From positions 124,001 to 188,000 of the forward strand of contig JAHNEJ010002368.1 of the NCBI GenBank assembly GCA_022559845.1: a stretch of 64,000 nucleotides of DNA, written 5' to 3'. Positions 22,283 to 35,262 of this stretch are shown piece by piece. This stretch comes from Amorphophallus konjac. Lineage: Eukaryota > Streptophyta > Magnoliopsida > Alismatales > Araceae. The position numbers and the translations under genes are program-made. The notes under the pieces were generated by a model that searched no databases, was not told the DNA's origin, and was given only the letters and a program-made list of their open reading frames with translations. The stretch's first letter is position 1. Every line of letters begins with the position of its first letter.

Positions 22283-25200
22283 ATGGATGCTCGAGGGATG
22301 ATCGCTGAAGGACACTCAACCACCAAGCCCCCTTTCTTCGATGGATCTAACTATGCATACTGGAAGAATCGTATGCAAGTATTTTTGAGGGCGACGGATT
22401 ATGAGATCTGGAAGGTAGTCAGCAAGGGACCTTATGAGTTGTCCCCTAATGAGGAAGTCTGGACCAAGGAGGAGATCAGAAGGTCTACTCTAAACTGGAG
22501 CGCCATAAACGCTATTCAATGCTCTCTACATCCCACGGAATTTTCTCGAGTATTAGCTTGCAGCTCAGCTAAGGAGATGTGGGATGCACTGGAAGTTATT
22601 CATAAAGGGACTTCTCAGGTTAGAGAGACGAAGGCTAATTTCCTTGTGTCGGAATATGAAGCATTCAAGATGAAGCCAAATGAGACCATCAAGGAGATGT
22701 ACTCTCGATTAACTATCATCACAAATGGTCTTAGAGGTCTCGGGAAGGCTCAGACAGAATACGATGTAGTGAGGAAGATATTGCGTTCCCTGACTCATGC
22801 TTGGCATACTAAAGCTACAGTAATGGAGGAGTCAAGGGATTTGCGAAATACAAGGGCAAATGAGCTAATTGGCTCGCTGATGGCATATGAGATTAATCTG
22901 CCAAAGATAGAGGAAACTGAAAAGAAGAAGAAGCCAATCGCTCTGAAAGCTGGTGCCAGCAAATCCAGCAAGTCCAGCAGATCCAGCTCTAGTGGATCAT
23001 CATCCGAGGAGAGCCTGAATGAACAAGATATAACTCGTACTGAGATGGCAATGATGACCTGAGAGTTCAGGCGATTCCTCAGGAAAGAAGGAGGACAATT
23101 CAGCCAAAAGAAGTATAGTGGCGGCCGAAGGGATAAAAGGTATAAACATAACTCTGCAAAGAAAATTGAAACTAATACTTGTTATCAATGCAGGAAGACA
23201 GGCCATCTGAAAGCTGACTGTCCAGAGAACCAGAAATACAAGGACAAGTCAAAGAAGAGGAACACGAAAGGGAAAGCTATGGTGAGTACCTGGAGTGATG
23301 AAGATGAAGGCTCCTTGAGCAATACCTCTGACAGTGAAGCCGAATCTGAAAAGCCCATTTGCCTTATGGCAACAAACTCTGAAGATAGAGAGGAGGATTC
23401 AGATGAGGTAACTTCTCGATTCGATAATTTTACTATTGCTGATTGGGTAGATGCCTATCATGAAATAGCTGATAAAGCAGATGACATTAGAAGGGAAAAC
23501 ATGCATCTAAGAAGAAAGATTAACTCCATGCAAAATGATACAACTCTAACTGATAAAATTGCATGTCTTGAATCTGAGAATAATAAACTCAAACTCACAT
23601 GTTCTGAATTAGAAGAAATCAAGAATGAGTCAAAAGCCTCTAAAGAAGATAATGAGAGGTTTGAAAAAGAAGCTGATGAATGGAAGTTGAAAATTCAGAA
23701 ATATGAAAGTGAGATAAAAATTGTGAATGAAAAATATCAAGCTGTCCTAAGTGTGAATACAGAACTGAAAAAATCCATTGAAGACATTCAAAAGGATAAT
23801 GAGGACAAGCTTAAAACTATTGAGAAAATGACCCAAGGTTCAGATAACCTAAATGCTTTGTTAGGGTCAAAAGTCAACTTCAGAAAAGAGGGCCTTGGAT
23901 TTAATTCTAGTGCAACAAAAAGCTTTGGAATGAAAACTATTTCATTTGTCGCACAAAAAGAGAAAGGACCTCTAATCAACATGAAGTCAAACATTTCAGT
24001 GAACAAAGCTGTAAATCTGAAAAAGTCCAGTGCTGAGGAGAAGGGCAAACAAAAGCTGAGTTAGCCTAGTAGAGCTAGCGCATCCAAGCAAAATCCCAAA
24101 GCTTAGTCTCAGGTTAGGGGTCAACATACACAGTCTTATAAACCACATGTTAAAGTCACCAAGTCTCCACCATCACCACCACATCTGAAGAAGACCCAAT
24201 ACACACCTATGAATAGGTCAGCAGGGTCCAAGGTGCAGGGGAGGCAAAATGCTTTTAGAGCTCAACCCAAACATTTCTACCAACCTAGAGCCCAGTCCCA
24301 CTTCTTTGTACAGTCAACCTATCCAAATAGGTCAGGATGGACTAGGACTCAAGGAAGGTTTACAGGTTATGGACATCAGGCTACACAGTCCTATAAACCT
24401 TACACTAGAAATTGGGCTAATGGGTATGGCTCTTGGACACCTAGGAACCAACATTTCCACAGCCAGCCCAATGATTACTATGGCCAAAATTTCATGAATA
24501 CACCCTGGCCAAGGCACTGGCACAGAAATAATCAATCTGTAAATAATCATGCTAGTGTCAACAAGAAAAAGCATAACAAAAAGAAATCTGGAAAATCCAC
24601 TGAACAGAACTGTTTCAAACAAATGTGGATTCCTAAAAGTCTGCTTTCTTGTTTTAATTACTTTTCATCTTCTCTGGAGCCCAATCAGTCTTGGGTTCCA
24701 AACTTCTCTACCTGATTGTGTGTGCAAGTATGCATGACAGCCAAGAATAATTTGTGGTACTTGGATAGTGGCTGCTCCAGGCATATGACAGGAGATAAGG
24801 CCAAGTTATGCATGCTGACAGAGAAATAAGGAGGCCTTGTCACCTTTGGTAGCAACACAAAGGGTAAGATTGTTGGGACATGTAAGGTAGGTAAGTGTAC
24901 TACCTGTTGCATTGAAGATGTCATGTTGGTTGAAGGTTTAGCATATAATTTACTTAGCATCAGCCAACTATGTGATAAAGGATGCAAAGTTCTTTTTGAC
25001 TCTCAATGCTGCAAAGTTTTTGAACCTGATTCCGAAACTGTTAAATTTTCTGGTAAAAGGATAAATAACACTTACATGATAGACTTAGATGATATACAAC
25101 ATTCTAACCTATGCCTTGCTGCTAGTAGAGAGGACTTAGCATTTTTATGACATCGTAGGTTAGGCCATGCTAGTTACACTGTATTACATAAACTGAATAA

Positions 25201-27832
25201 GCATAGCATGGTTAGAGGACTTCCTGAAGTTTCCTTTAAGAAAGAAAATAAAATCTGTGATGCATGCACTCAGTCAAAGTTAACTAGAAAGTCATTTAAA
25301 TCTAGAACAAAAAATCTGTCTTCTAAACCCTATGAGCTGATACACATGGACCTTTTTGGGCCAACCAGGTCTGTCAGCTTATCAGGGAGGAAGTATGGGT
25401 TTGTCATGATAGATGACTTCTCTAGGTATACTTGGGTATATTTCTTATCACATAAAAGTGATGCATTCTCAGAATTTCAGGAGTTCTGTCTTAAGAAAAA
25501 TAAGAAAATTGAAAATATTTTAACTGATCATAGAGGTGAGTTTGAAAACTCACAGTTTGATGAATTCTGCAGGTCAAATGGAATTCATCACAAGTACTCC
25601 TCACCAAGGACACCCGAGCAGAATGGAGTTGTGGAGAGGAGGAACAGAACCTTGGTGGAGATGGGTCGTACACTCTTGGTTGAAGGTGGTCTGCCAAGGA
25701 AGTTCTGGGCTGAAGTAGTAAATACTGCCTGTTATGTAATTAACAGAGCCATGGTAAGACCTTCTACCCAGAAAACACCCTATGAGATCATAAAGGGTAA
25801 GAAACCTTCTATTGCTCATTTCAAGATTTTTGGTTGTAAATATTTTATTCATATAAAAGATAAAAGAGACCTTGATAAATTTGAACCTAAAGGTGAACCA
25901 GGAATTTTTCTTGGTTACTCTGAAAACACCCGAGCATATAGAGTGTATAATCTGAATTCCAAAACTGTTGAAGAATATTCACATATTATTTTTTATGAAT
26001 CTTTGGTAAAGTCTAATATTGGTCAATGCAGGAATGAAGACAATGGTGATATTCTGAAAGAAGGGAATCCTGCAGACAAATCCGAAGATGAGGAAGGAAA
26101 TGAAGAGCTTAATGAAGAAGAGCCTACAGTTCAGGGGGAGGTAAATGAAAATCATGATAATGAAATTGTCAACATTAGATATCTAAAAGATCATCCTGTA
26201 GATAATGTGATTGGCAATTTGCATGACCCTCCTAGGACTAGAGGCCACTTAAGAATTTAAAATGAATTGAATGCATATGCCTTTGTATCAAATGTAGAAC
26301 CCAAGTCCATTGACTGTGCTCTTAAGGATGTGCATTGTATTAATGCCATGTATGAAGAGCTCAATCAATTTGACAGGAATAAGGTGTGGCACTTGGTTCC
26401 ACCTCCTGATCATGAAACTGTCATAGAGACTAAATGGGTATTCACAAATAAAACTGATGAATCAGGGAATGTCATTAAAAATAAGGCCAGACTTGTAGCT
26501 CAGGGGTATAACCAGGAATTTGGAATTGACTTTGAAGAGTCTTTTACCCCTGTAGCCAGGTTAGAAGCTATCAGAATCTTATTGGCTTATGCATGTTCCC
26601 TAGGAATAAATCTTCAGCAGATGGATGTAAAATCTACTTTTCTGAATGGGGAAATCAGTGAGGATGTCTATGTGAGGCAGCCTCCTGGCTTTGAATGTTT
26701 AGACTTCCCCAATCATATGTATAAACTTTGAAAAGCTCTCTATGGTCTTAAGCAAGCTCCTAGAGCTTGGTATGACAGGTTGAGCAAATTCCTCACTGAT
26801 AAGAACTTCACAAGAGGTGTAGTTGATCAAACCATGTTTATTAAGGTAAGTCATTCAGATATTCTTGTCATTCAAATTTATGTGGATGACATTATCTTTG
26901 GGTCAACTAACCCCAAATTGTGTGAGGAATTCTCTCAGATAATGACTAATGAGTTTGAAATGAGCTCAATGGGTGAGCTCAAATTATTTCTTGGACTGCA
27001 GGTGACACAGTCAAAAGATGGAACTTTCATCTCTCAGTCCAAGTACATAAGGGATTTATTGAAGAAGTACAAGATGGATAACCTCGAGGAAATAGCTGCT
27101 CCAATGGGTACCTCAACCAGTTTAGATGAAGATCCTCAAGGTAAACCAGTGGACCAAAGGCTATATAGAGGTATGATTGGATCCCTTCTATATCTTACAG
27201 CATCTAGGCCTGATATTCAATTTGCAGTGTGTTTATGCTCTAGATTTCAGGCTAGTCCTAAAGAATCACATCTTAAATCTGTGAAAAAGATTTTTAGGTA
27301 TTTACTAGGCACCCAAGAGCTAGGTCTTTGGTATCCTGTCAAGTGTGAGTTAGAACTTCTAGCCTACACTGATGCATATTATGCTGGGTGTCGAGTAGAG
27401 ACAAAAAGTACTAGTGGCTATTGTCAATTCCTTGGTGGCTGTCTAGTATCTTGGGCATCTAAGAAGCAACACACTATAGCCTTGTCTACAGCTGAGGCTG
27501 AATATGTTGCAGCTGGTAATTGTGCTGCCCAAGTACTTTGGATCAAGCACCAACTAGATGATTATCAGATAAAACTGGAATGTATTCCAATCTTGTGTGA
27601 TAATACTAGTGTTATATGCCTTGCTAAAAATCCTGTTCATCATTCTAGGACTAAGCATATAGAGATAAAACACCATTTTCTTAGAGATGTTGTAAATAAA
27701 AAGGAAATTGAAATGAACTTCATTGAAACTGAAAAATAAATTGATGATATTTTTACTAAACCTCTTGGGAATGAAAGGTTTAAATTTCTTAGAAGAGAAC
27801 TTGGCTTGTGTAAATTTCAGCATAATGAATAA
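22283..27832 (+). pseudogene. gag-pol: Copia gag-pol polyprotein frame broken by nonsense codons only
   Basis: One frame runs from the ATG at 22283 to the stop at 27830-27832. Gag (22283 on) has FDGSNYAYWKNRM. A CCHC knuckle, CYQCRKTGHLKADC, is at 23180-23221. A coiled coil follows (about 23440-23830). Protease has LDSGCSRHM (24761-24787). Integrase has HRRLGH and CDAC, then the catalytic region with HMDLFGP, LTDHRGEF and EQNGVVERR; the usual Gly after the second Asp is Arg. Reverse transcriptase has its YVDD at 26879-26890. RNase H follows from about 27355. About nine in-frame stops interrupt it (near 23060, 24062, 24104, 24713, 24828, 25148, 26258, 26729, 27737), yet no frameshift was needed to follow all domains. 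The element cannot make a full polyprotein. Order PR-INT-RT-RH identifies Ty1/copia. Confidence 0.9.
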
Positions 27833-28563
27833 ACTCTCTGATGGCTTGAATAAACCTTGTGAATGTTGAATGTTGCAACAGACTCATGATCATGCATGAC
27901 ATTCATATTTTTTTGGCATCACACTCATGATCATCATTGCATATCATTTAGTCATGACTGTGTCTAAGCTCTCTCTCATCTAAAACCACATGCATATAGA
28001 TAGGGGGAGTATTGTTAGAAATTCAGAGTGGTCATCAACTTTATTGAAATCTAAATTCTTTGACCCTGAATGAGGTGAGTCTGACAATATGGCAATCTGT
28101 TAGTCAAATCGGATTCCTAAGTAATAGAAAACAGACTTCTTCATTTATAAGAACTTTAATTGCTTGAAGACTGACTTAATGGTTTAAATTTTATAAACTT
28201 TAAAGTTTAAAGATTGCAATCAGTAAATAAGAAAGCTGAAAATTGATAAAGCTCTCAACCCTTATCTTATTTCATGTCAGACAAAGCCAATTATATCTGA
28301 AATCTAAAAACTCATCTAAAATCCTATTAGAGAAGGCTAAGTATGTGTATTGTCCTTAAACAAGTCATTCTGAAACAAATAAAGGAAAGCTAAGAAAGAT
28401 ATTGAAAAATATTGAAAGTTAATTGAAAAATAACATTGGCAGAGTAATGACTGGTAAAATACTGAGAAACTAAGTGATCCATCAAAGAAATGGACAATAC
28501 TTAAGTCATGAGGTGTATCAGTTATCTCTGTATAAAATGATCAAAACAGTAGGGTGGTTTCAC

Positions 28564-28616
28564 TGAGTACCTGGGGGTAACTGGCGTCTGATAAACATGT
28601 ACCCTCACACAAAAAG
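28564..28616 (+). repeat. Conserved ~52-nt block, copia copy 1
   Basis: It starts TGAGTACCTGGGGGTAACTG and ends ACAAAAAG. It contains GGCGTCTGATAAAC shared exactly with the copy at 28668-28719, and it resembles 529-580 on the opposite strand. Confidence 0.7.
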
Positions 28617-28667
28617 GTGTAAATCAATTTTATTGAGTTTGATCATAGGCAGAATGGTCCATCATGT

Positions 28668-28719
28668 TGAGTATCTAGGGATATTGGCGTCTGATAAACG
28701 TATACCCTTACGCAAAAAG
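28668..28719 (+). repeat. Conserved ~52-nt block, copia copy 2
   Basis: It starts TGAGTATCTAGGGATATTGG and ends ACGCAAAAAG. It lies about 104 bp downstream of copy 1. Confidence 0.7.
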
Positions 28720-29342
28720 ATAAATGGTACCTGAATGCCCTTAATGAAATAATATTGAAAATGTTGTTCCTTCAAAAGAAATTTCAGGGATGTCAATTTG
28801 TTTAATTTCAATACATGACCTGGTATCTCTTAACCATTTTTTTACTGAGTTTATGAAAGTAAGATATTTTGAAACTGAATCTCTCATGCAAATGTGATTC
28901 TGGTTTATTGTTTTATCATGCACAGAAATCTTATCCATTGATTGTAGTGCATGAACTCAAAATTTATAACCTTTAAATCAGAATTCTATCTCAAAGCAGT
29001 TTCTAAATTCATATGACTGAAGACTCTGTGCTTTAGAATGCTTATTCATAAACTACTTGTTCAGAATGGCAGTCAGATGATCTCTCTTGTTCCTTCCCTT
29101 GTAATAACTTTCCCTCCTCTTTGTTGATGGCAAAGGGGGAGAATATTGTCTGTTTGTTGAATTTCAGGGGGAGTGTATTCATTGTTAAGGGGGAGATCTT
29201 GTTAGAACTTGCATTCTCATAGCATGCATTAGGAGTCAGTGTAACTCATAGTATTGCCATCATCAAAAAGGGGGAGATTGTTGTGTCCCTGTAGTTTTTG
29301 ATGATATGTAGTTTTGATGATAGCAAACTTATGAGTCACAAG

Positions 29343-30380
29343 TCTATACATCCATGCATCATTACTCTCTGCATAGTCTGGACAATGAATACTGCATAAG
29401 TCTATACACTGGTCCGTCTCACTGAGCGTCTCAAGTGGACACTAAGTCTATACACTGGACCGTCTCACTTAGCGTCTTTGTGTAAGTCACTCGCCACCAA
29501 GTCTATACATTATGGCACGCAAAGTCTGCACAACGCATTGTCTGCAAGTCTGCACATTGCTATAAGCACGCATGCAAAGTCTAGACAGCCATGGGCAAGT
29601 CTATACATCGCATTGCATGCACGCAGGTCTAAGTATGTACACTGGCTACAGCATGCTCGCATAAAGTCTATACATTACATCTTAGCATGCTTGCACAGCA
29701 CAAACAAAGTATGTACATTCATATGTGCATTGTGCATTGCTCTTGGCAGAGTCTGTACATCGTTATGCTGCCTTGTGCCGTAGCAAGTCTATACATTCTC
29801 TATGCTCGAGATTTGACGCCCACCAGAAGTGGCATCACTTCTGAAACAAACGCCTAAGTGTAAGGCGTCTTTTTGTTGAGCATCGCTTCATCAACTCTAT
29901 ACATTGTCTGCTTGCATAACGTTGAGTCTGTACATCACTTGAACACTCATTGCACTCTAACTCTATACATTGCTTCATGTATTCCACTCATAACTCTATA
30001 CACTGCTTCACTCATTGCACGAAGTCTGCACATTGTGTTGCTTTGTTCATACTTTGTTTTGCTAAGTCTACACATTGATGCACGTTTACTTCTGCATATT
30101 TGAAGTATGTACATGGCTTAAGCTCTGCATATTTGAAGTCTATACATGGCATAAGCTCTGCATATATGGAGTCTATACATGGCATAAGTCCTGCATATAG
30201 GAAGTATGTACATGGCATAGTCTTGCATATCTGAAGTCTATACAGGCTACAGCACTGCATTTACTAAGTCTGTACAACGCCATGGGTCTGCATACGTAGA
30301 GTCTGAACATTGCATAGCTTCGCATTCACAATGTCTATACATTGCTTCAACAGTGCCTTCATATAGTCTGTACATCGCTT
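29343..30380 (+). repeat. Dispersed RAGTCTRTACA motif array, 3' LTR
   Basis: Same order and spacing as in the 5' LTR. Several of the LTR-LTR differences fall within the motif itself (for example CTGTACA to ATGTACA near 29710), so the array is not especially protected since insertion. Confidence 0.85.
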
Positions 30381-30574
30381 AAACCTTAAACTGACAATTC
30401 TATTTCGACTGTCTGACAAGGATTCTTTGCAAAGACTGATGACTGGGCACGTGATCCGAGGATAAGGGGAGTGACCAAATTATGACACGTGTACTGAAAG
30501 CCTACTGGATGCTGCCACGTGGTCTAAGCCATTGGGCGGGAGATGTGGAGAGCACACGCCCTTCCTGCTGCTGG

Positions 30575-30583
30575 TATATATAT
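30575..30583 (+). promoter_or_regulatory. TATA box of the copia 3' LTR
   Basis: TATATATAT, the same context as 21440-21448. It could drive outward transcription. Confidence 0.5.
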
Positions 30584-31359
30584 GGAGTTTCTTCCTTCAG
30601 AAGAAGCTGATCGAATAATAGCAGCTAGAGCTAAGAGAAAAGAACAGAGAGTGAGCGCCTGCACGATCCACAGAGAAGAAGAAAAAGAGAGAAGAAGATT
30701 CAGAGAGAAGAAGAGAAAGAGAGAAGAGAAGATTGAGAGAGTTGAGTTGAGAGAGTCTTTTCGAAGTCTTGTAAATCAGTCTCTTGGTTCAGATACCAGA
30801 GCTGATACTGCTCAATTGAGCTACATTCGTTTTGATTTTCCATTTCGTTTGTTTCTATCTTTACTGTTTTCGAAACTCTTTTGTTATCAAGCTGTGAGCC
30901 AGCAATTGCAGTGGAGGTTTCCACTGGACAGGTGAAGCTGTAATCCTCAGCAGGCGAGACCAGGTCTCGGACGGCTAAGCTGTATCGCCCAACGGTTGCA
31001 GAGGATTTGTTCCTCTGGTCGGCAAGCTGTAAAGCCCAGCGAAGCTGTGTATCAGCGGTCTGTTAGCAAGCTGTGAAGCCCAGCTGTTCAAGCTGTGAGT
31101 CAGCAGGATCCACATTCCAGTTGGAGTGTGGGGTGGACGTAGATCTCTGGATTGAGATCGAACCACCTTAAAGATCGGTGTCTACTGTGTGATTGCATGT
31201 TGTTTGTGTGATTTCATAGTGTTCCTTCTGTCGTTCAACAGTTGCTTGTTTTAATTCCGCATTAGAGTTCAACTGTGTTCTAAAATTAGACATTAGATCT
31301 ATTCACCCCCCACTAGATCCACTCTCAGTGATAATAGACTGCGTCCATCTAACATAACA

Positions 31360-31364
31360 CCATT
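31360..31364. repeat. Target site duplication, right (ccatt)
   Basis: This matches 20139-20143 exactly and fixes the copia boundaries. Confidence 0.9.
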
Positions 31365-32067
31365 CACACCCATGTGAAGGGGAAAATAAGGGGAAACTAG
31401 TCCCCAACCTCTCTAGTACCGAGAGGACCCATTTAAACCCCAAAAATGCGGTTAAAACGCTAGATCCGGCTCACACCCCAAAAATATGCATTTCCCCCAA
31501 AATGCTCAAATAAATCCTCTCGGCTCACCACGGCCTACAAAACTCACGGGAAATGAAGTATACGTGCTGGGGGTCCATCTCCCTACCTTCACCGAAGATT
31601 TGACGCGCCGTGGACCTCGATCAGCGAAGAAAATGCCTTTAAAGCTCCGCCGGCTCACGATCCCCCGAACCGCCTCCACCATCGCGATCCTTGCTCCATC
31701 CTCGCCGCTCCACGCCCCACGGTCCTCGCCGCCTCGCCCCCGTCCACCTCCATCGGCTGTAGGAGAAGAGAGGGAGAGAGCGTGAGAAGAGAGAGAGAGG
31801 GAAGAGATAAATGAGAGATGGGGAGAGAGAAAAGGAGGTTAATATATATAGAAAAATCTAAAAATTTTAGAAATTCAAAAAATTACAAAAAAATACGTTC
31901 GCGATCCTCGGGAAGAGCACAATGCGCTGGTCACGTCCCGGAGTTGGAGAACGCAACGATTCACCTTGCATAGAGTTTCGAAAGCACAGGAGGGAAAAAC
32001 ACGTGTAAAGCACAAAACACACTCCGGGACCCATGAAAATGATCCGAAAAAAATCCGAGGTATTACA
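31365..32067 (-). mobile_element. Gypsy LTR of a related family, minus strand, right part (LTR start)
   Basis: On the minus strand it starts TGTAATACCTCGGATTTT at 32067, comparable with TGTAATGCCCCGGATTTT of the plus-strand gypsy LTR. It contains a TATA box (31842-31851). Removing the copia element and one CCATT joins it to 18994-20143. No clear polypurine tract precedes it on the right, so it may be a 5' or solo LTR that landed in the Tat element. Confidence 0.75.
31842..31851 (-). promoter_or_regulatory. TATA box of the minus-strand gypsy LTR
   Basis: The minus strand reads TATATATATT in the same relative place as the TATA box of the plus-strand gypsy LTR. Confidence 0.5.
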
Positions 32068-33750
32068 GCAGGGTAGGTCTGGTCCTTTCCTTGTCTTAAG
32101 GCATCGAGCTCCAATATGCCTTGTAGTTTAATTTTCCAGTGTCAAACAGCGTAGCTGAATACGAAGCACTCATCTCCGGCATCCACATGGCCAAGCATCT
32201 CGGAGCTCTTCACCTGCGGGCGTATGTACAGTGACTCCCTCTTGGTTATTAATCAGTTAAATGAGGAGTATGAAGCCCGCAAGCTCATCATGACCCGCAA
32301 CCTGCAGAGGTTCTAGACAATATCTTCAGGCCTCACACACTTTGAGGTTGTTCATATTTCGAGGATGGAGAACACCCAAGCAGATGCTCTCTCTCGCCTT
32401 ATTTTGTCATCGACCTTAGTCAGTTCTCAGTCAATCTTGATCGAAGAGTTGTAACGGTCGAGCATTGAGGAGTCGGATCTCTAGGTTAACACTATCGACT
32501 ATGAGCCTTCCTAGATGGACCCCATCTTGATTTTTTGTGCCGACATCAACTCCCAGAGGACCGATTGGAGACGCAGTGCGTGAGGACTTGGGATGCCCAC
32601 TTTACACCCGTCAACGGACGCCTATACTAGTGCTCCCTCTCCTCGCCTCTCCTCAAGTGCATGTTCCCCACTGAGGTGGAGCAAGCTATCAGGGAGGTCC
32701 ATGAAGGGCTGTGTGGTAGCCATGTCAGAAGAAGAGCACTCATCAGGAGTCTGTTGCGATGCGATAAGCATACTAGTGGCCGACCATGCAATGAGACTAC
32801 CTTAGTTATGTTTTTTAGTGTGATCAGTGTCAAAGGTATGGACGTCTACATTACCAACCGCCGACTACACTTCACACCTTAACGGAGCCGCAGCCGTTTG
32901 CCCGGTGGGAGATGGATATCCTCAGATAATTTCTAGATGCCTAAGGCCAAAAAAGTTCCTGATCATTGCCACCGATTACTTCACCAAATGGGTGGAGGCC
33001 GAAGCACTCGCCCAAATCACTGGCAAGGCATCTTACAAGTTCATCTTGCAAAAGATCATTTATTGGTTCGGGATCTCACGAGTCCTCACCACAAATAATG
33101 GTCAGCAGTTTGATAGTGTCTTCTTTCATGAGAAGTGCATTGAGATAGGGATTTGGAACTATTACACGTCAGTGGGGCATCCTCAAGTCAACGGACTAGT
33201 CGAGAATACAAATCAGAGACTTTTGCAAGGTATCAAGGCCTGCATATAGCAGGCCAACGAAACCTGGGTAGAAGTGGTGCCCAGTGTTTTGTGGGCACAC
33301 CGCACGATTGTTTAGACTGCCACAGATGAAGCTCTTTTTCATTTGGCTTATGGGGCAAAGGCGGTGATCCCTATAGAGATTTTCAATCTTACTCTCAGAG
33401 TGGGACAATTCAACGAGACACCTAACAACCAAGCTTTAAGGGAGAATTTGGATCTATTATATGGGAATAGAGAGCGAGCCCAAGCTCGACTAGTTACCTA
33501 TCAGCAGTAGTTGGCTCAATACTATAATACTTGGGTCAAGGAACATCTCTTCTTCCTCGGTGATCTAGTTCTTTGGGGTGCCAGCATCGCGGACTCGTGA
33601 TTAGCGGCGGGTAAGTTGATGTCCAATTGGGAAGGCCCATATAAAATTGCAGAAGTGCTCGGAAAGGGGGCATATAAACTCGCTGTGTTAGATGGCCGAG
33701 AAGTGCCTCACACTAGGAATTCTATAAATTTAAGGGCCTATTATCAATAG
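32068..33750 (+). pseudogene. pol: Tat-type gypsy pol remnant: RNase H and integrase
   Basis: This is the 3' part of a Ty3/gypsy polyprotein. An RNase H region (about 32140-32400) shows AEYEALISGIHMAKHLGA. An integrase zinc region is near 32600-32800 and a catalytic core at about 32940-33250, with ATDYFTKWVEAEA, TTNNGQQF and HPQVNGLVE. The second catalytic Asp, normally before NG, is Asn. A C-terminal region (to 33750) has WEGPYKI and GAYKL. Many stops break it. The lack of reverse transcriptase on the left coincides with the LTR at 32067, so the 5' part was lost there. The style (TDYFTKWVEAEAL) fits the Tat/Athila branch. Confidence 0.85.
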
Positions 33751-34703
33751 AATGTCGATACCCCATGACGATATATTGTTTCTTATGGTTTGCTTATAGG
33801 GACAACACATTTGTCTTGATGGCATGGGGGCGTTACACTTCCAAGAGTGAGGCCAAGTAGTCCACTCCTAGCAGAAGACATAACTAACGAGCCTCTCAAA
33901 ACAATGGATCCCAGATCTATACCTGTAGGAAGGGCCAACCAGCCGCTAGCTAGAGTCGACCAAATAGCCCCACATGATGTAAGGCCAACCAATCCCCTCC
34001 TAATCGGAAAGGTGGCCGATGAACCTCTTGAAACAACGGTTCTCGAATCTATATTCGACAGAAGGCCTAACCAGCCACTCGCCATAGTCGGCCGACCAGG
34101 CTTGTATGACCCGTCTTACTAAAAGTCATGGCTAGGGCCAACCAATTCATCTGGATTGTGGAATCAATCAGCCCTAGCATAAAGCCCTACCCCTCGAGAC
34201 TCCTGCATGGTACTCAATGCTACCTACCAGAAAGAACAACGAGAGCCTAGTGTAGGAGAAGACAAAGGTGTGTCTCCACGGCCCATCCCTGCGCTTGTTT
34301 AAAAGGGGAAGGTGGTCCCGAGTCTTCAGGTTCAACGACTGAGATTAAATCATCAAGGATGTGATGGATCACCATCGACGTCCATGGGGAAGTGGGCAAA
34401 TTTCAAAAACGACGGTTGATGTCAGCCATGCCCGCCTTCCTAAGAATGATGGATTTTTTATGATGAGGATTACGTCACGTCCGACAGGTGACATGCATAT
34501 TGAACTCATAGGCAGAATGACGTCCGAAGCAATGAAAGCTCTATATAAGATGCCATGTAGCCTATTGGGAGGACTAGGTTGAGGAACCTTCTCTAAGAAA
34601 GAAAGCCTGATAAAGTGACCAAAGACTTCATCGGATAAGTATTCCCCATGATCATTACCTCTCAAGCACCGAGCACTCTCACTACTCGGGAGTGGGGGGC
34701 TAG
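33751..34703 (+). mobile_element. Tat 3' non-coding interior with imperfect tandem repeat
   Basis: No coding domain is seen. About 33849-33979 and 33980-34110 are imperfect ~131-bp tandem units (AGGCCAA..CTCCTA..GAGCCTCT pattern), and a third start is near 34131. A G-rich tract, AGTGGGGGGCTAG, just before 34704 is the likely polypurine tract. Confidence 0.65.
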
Positions 34704-35262
34704 TGAGGAGAGAAGAATCGGCCTAGGCCCATTAAGGCCCAATAGTGATTGGCCTAAGATCCAAACCCATGCCTCGCACACGTAATTGATCCACGAACCA
34801 CATGACATACGATCAGAAAGTCATTATCGCAATAATGGCAGATTAATGGGCATCGAGGGGCAACCCATGCCCCCTCGCCTCCTACAAGACGGAAGACTGG
34901 GCGACCCACGACTTTATGTCTCCTGCATGGCGAAAGACCGAGCGACCCACGACCCCCGATCCCACACAACTATTCCTCTAGTAAGCCACAAGATGTAGAC
35001 AACATAATGTGCTGGAGGGGGGAGGCTCTATAAAAAAATACCCTGATCGGACGGCCAAATGGTAAACATTCTAAGCACTCTAAGCCTACGACACCCTTCC
35101 TCTACTTCCGCTTCCGAACACTTCTCTCACTTTCCGAGTACTCGTCTGACTTAGACATCATAGAATTATCCCTTAGGATCATACCTGGAACTATTTCTGA
35201 CGCACCTCCTTTTGCTTCTAGATTTCTCTCTTCAAAGTCTCATTCTCTCTCCTGACAAATAA
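34704..35262 (+). mobile_element. Tat-type 3' LTR, end uncertain
   Basis: It starts TGAGGAG directly after the polypurine tract. The other Tat LTRs at 39624 and 54953 also start TGAGGAG. Its last part (from about 35147) resembles the end of the Tat LTR at 42090-42190 (CTTAGACATC..ATTATCCC against CTTAAGCATC..TTGTCCCC). The right end is blurred and may be truncated. Confidence 0.6.

Larger units (their letters stand above)
27833..29278 (+). mobile_element. 3' non-coding interior of the copia element
   Basis: About 1.4 kb separates pol from the 3' LTR. There is no env-like frame of any length. It holds two direct repeats (28564-28616 and 28668-28719) and several GGGGGAG tracts (near 28003, 29130, 29166, 29189). 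The last one, AAAAAGGGGGAGA at 29265-29277, is the polypurine tract at the LTR border. Confidence 0.85.
29279..31359 (+). mobile_element. 3' LTR of the copia element
   Basis: 2,081 bp, from TGTTGTG to CATAACA. It carries the same motif array, TATA box and leader as the 5' LTR. The intact TG start shows which base is mutated in the 5' LTR. Confidence 0.95.
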
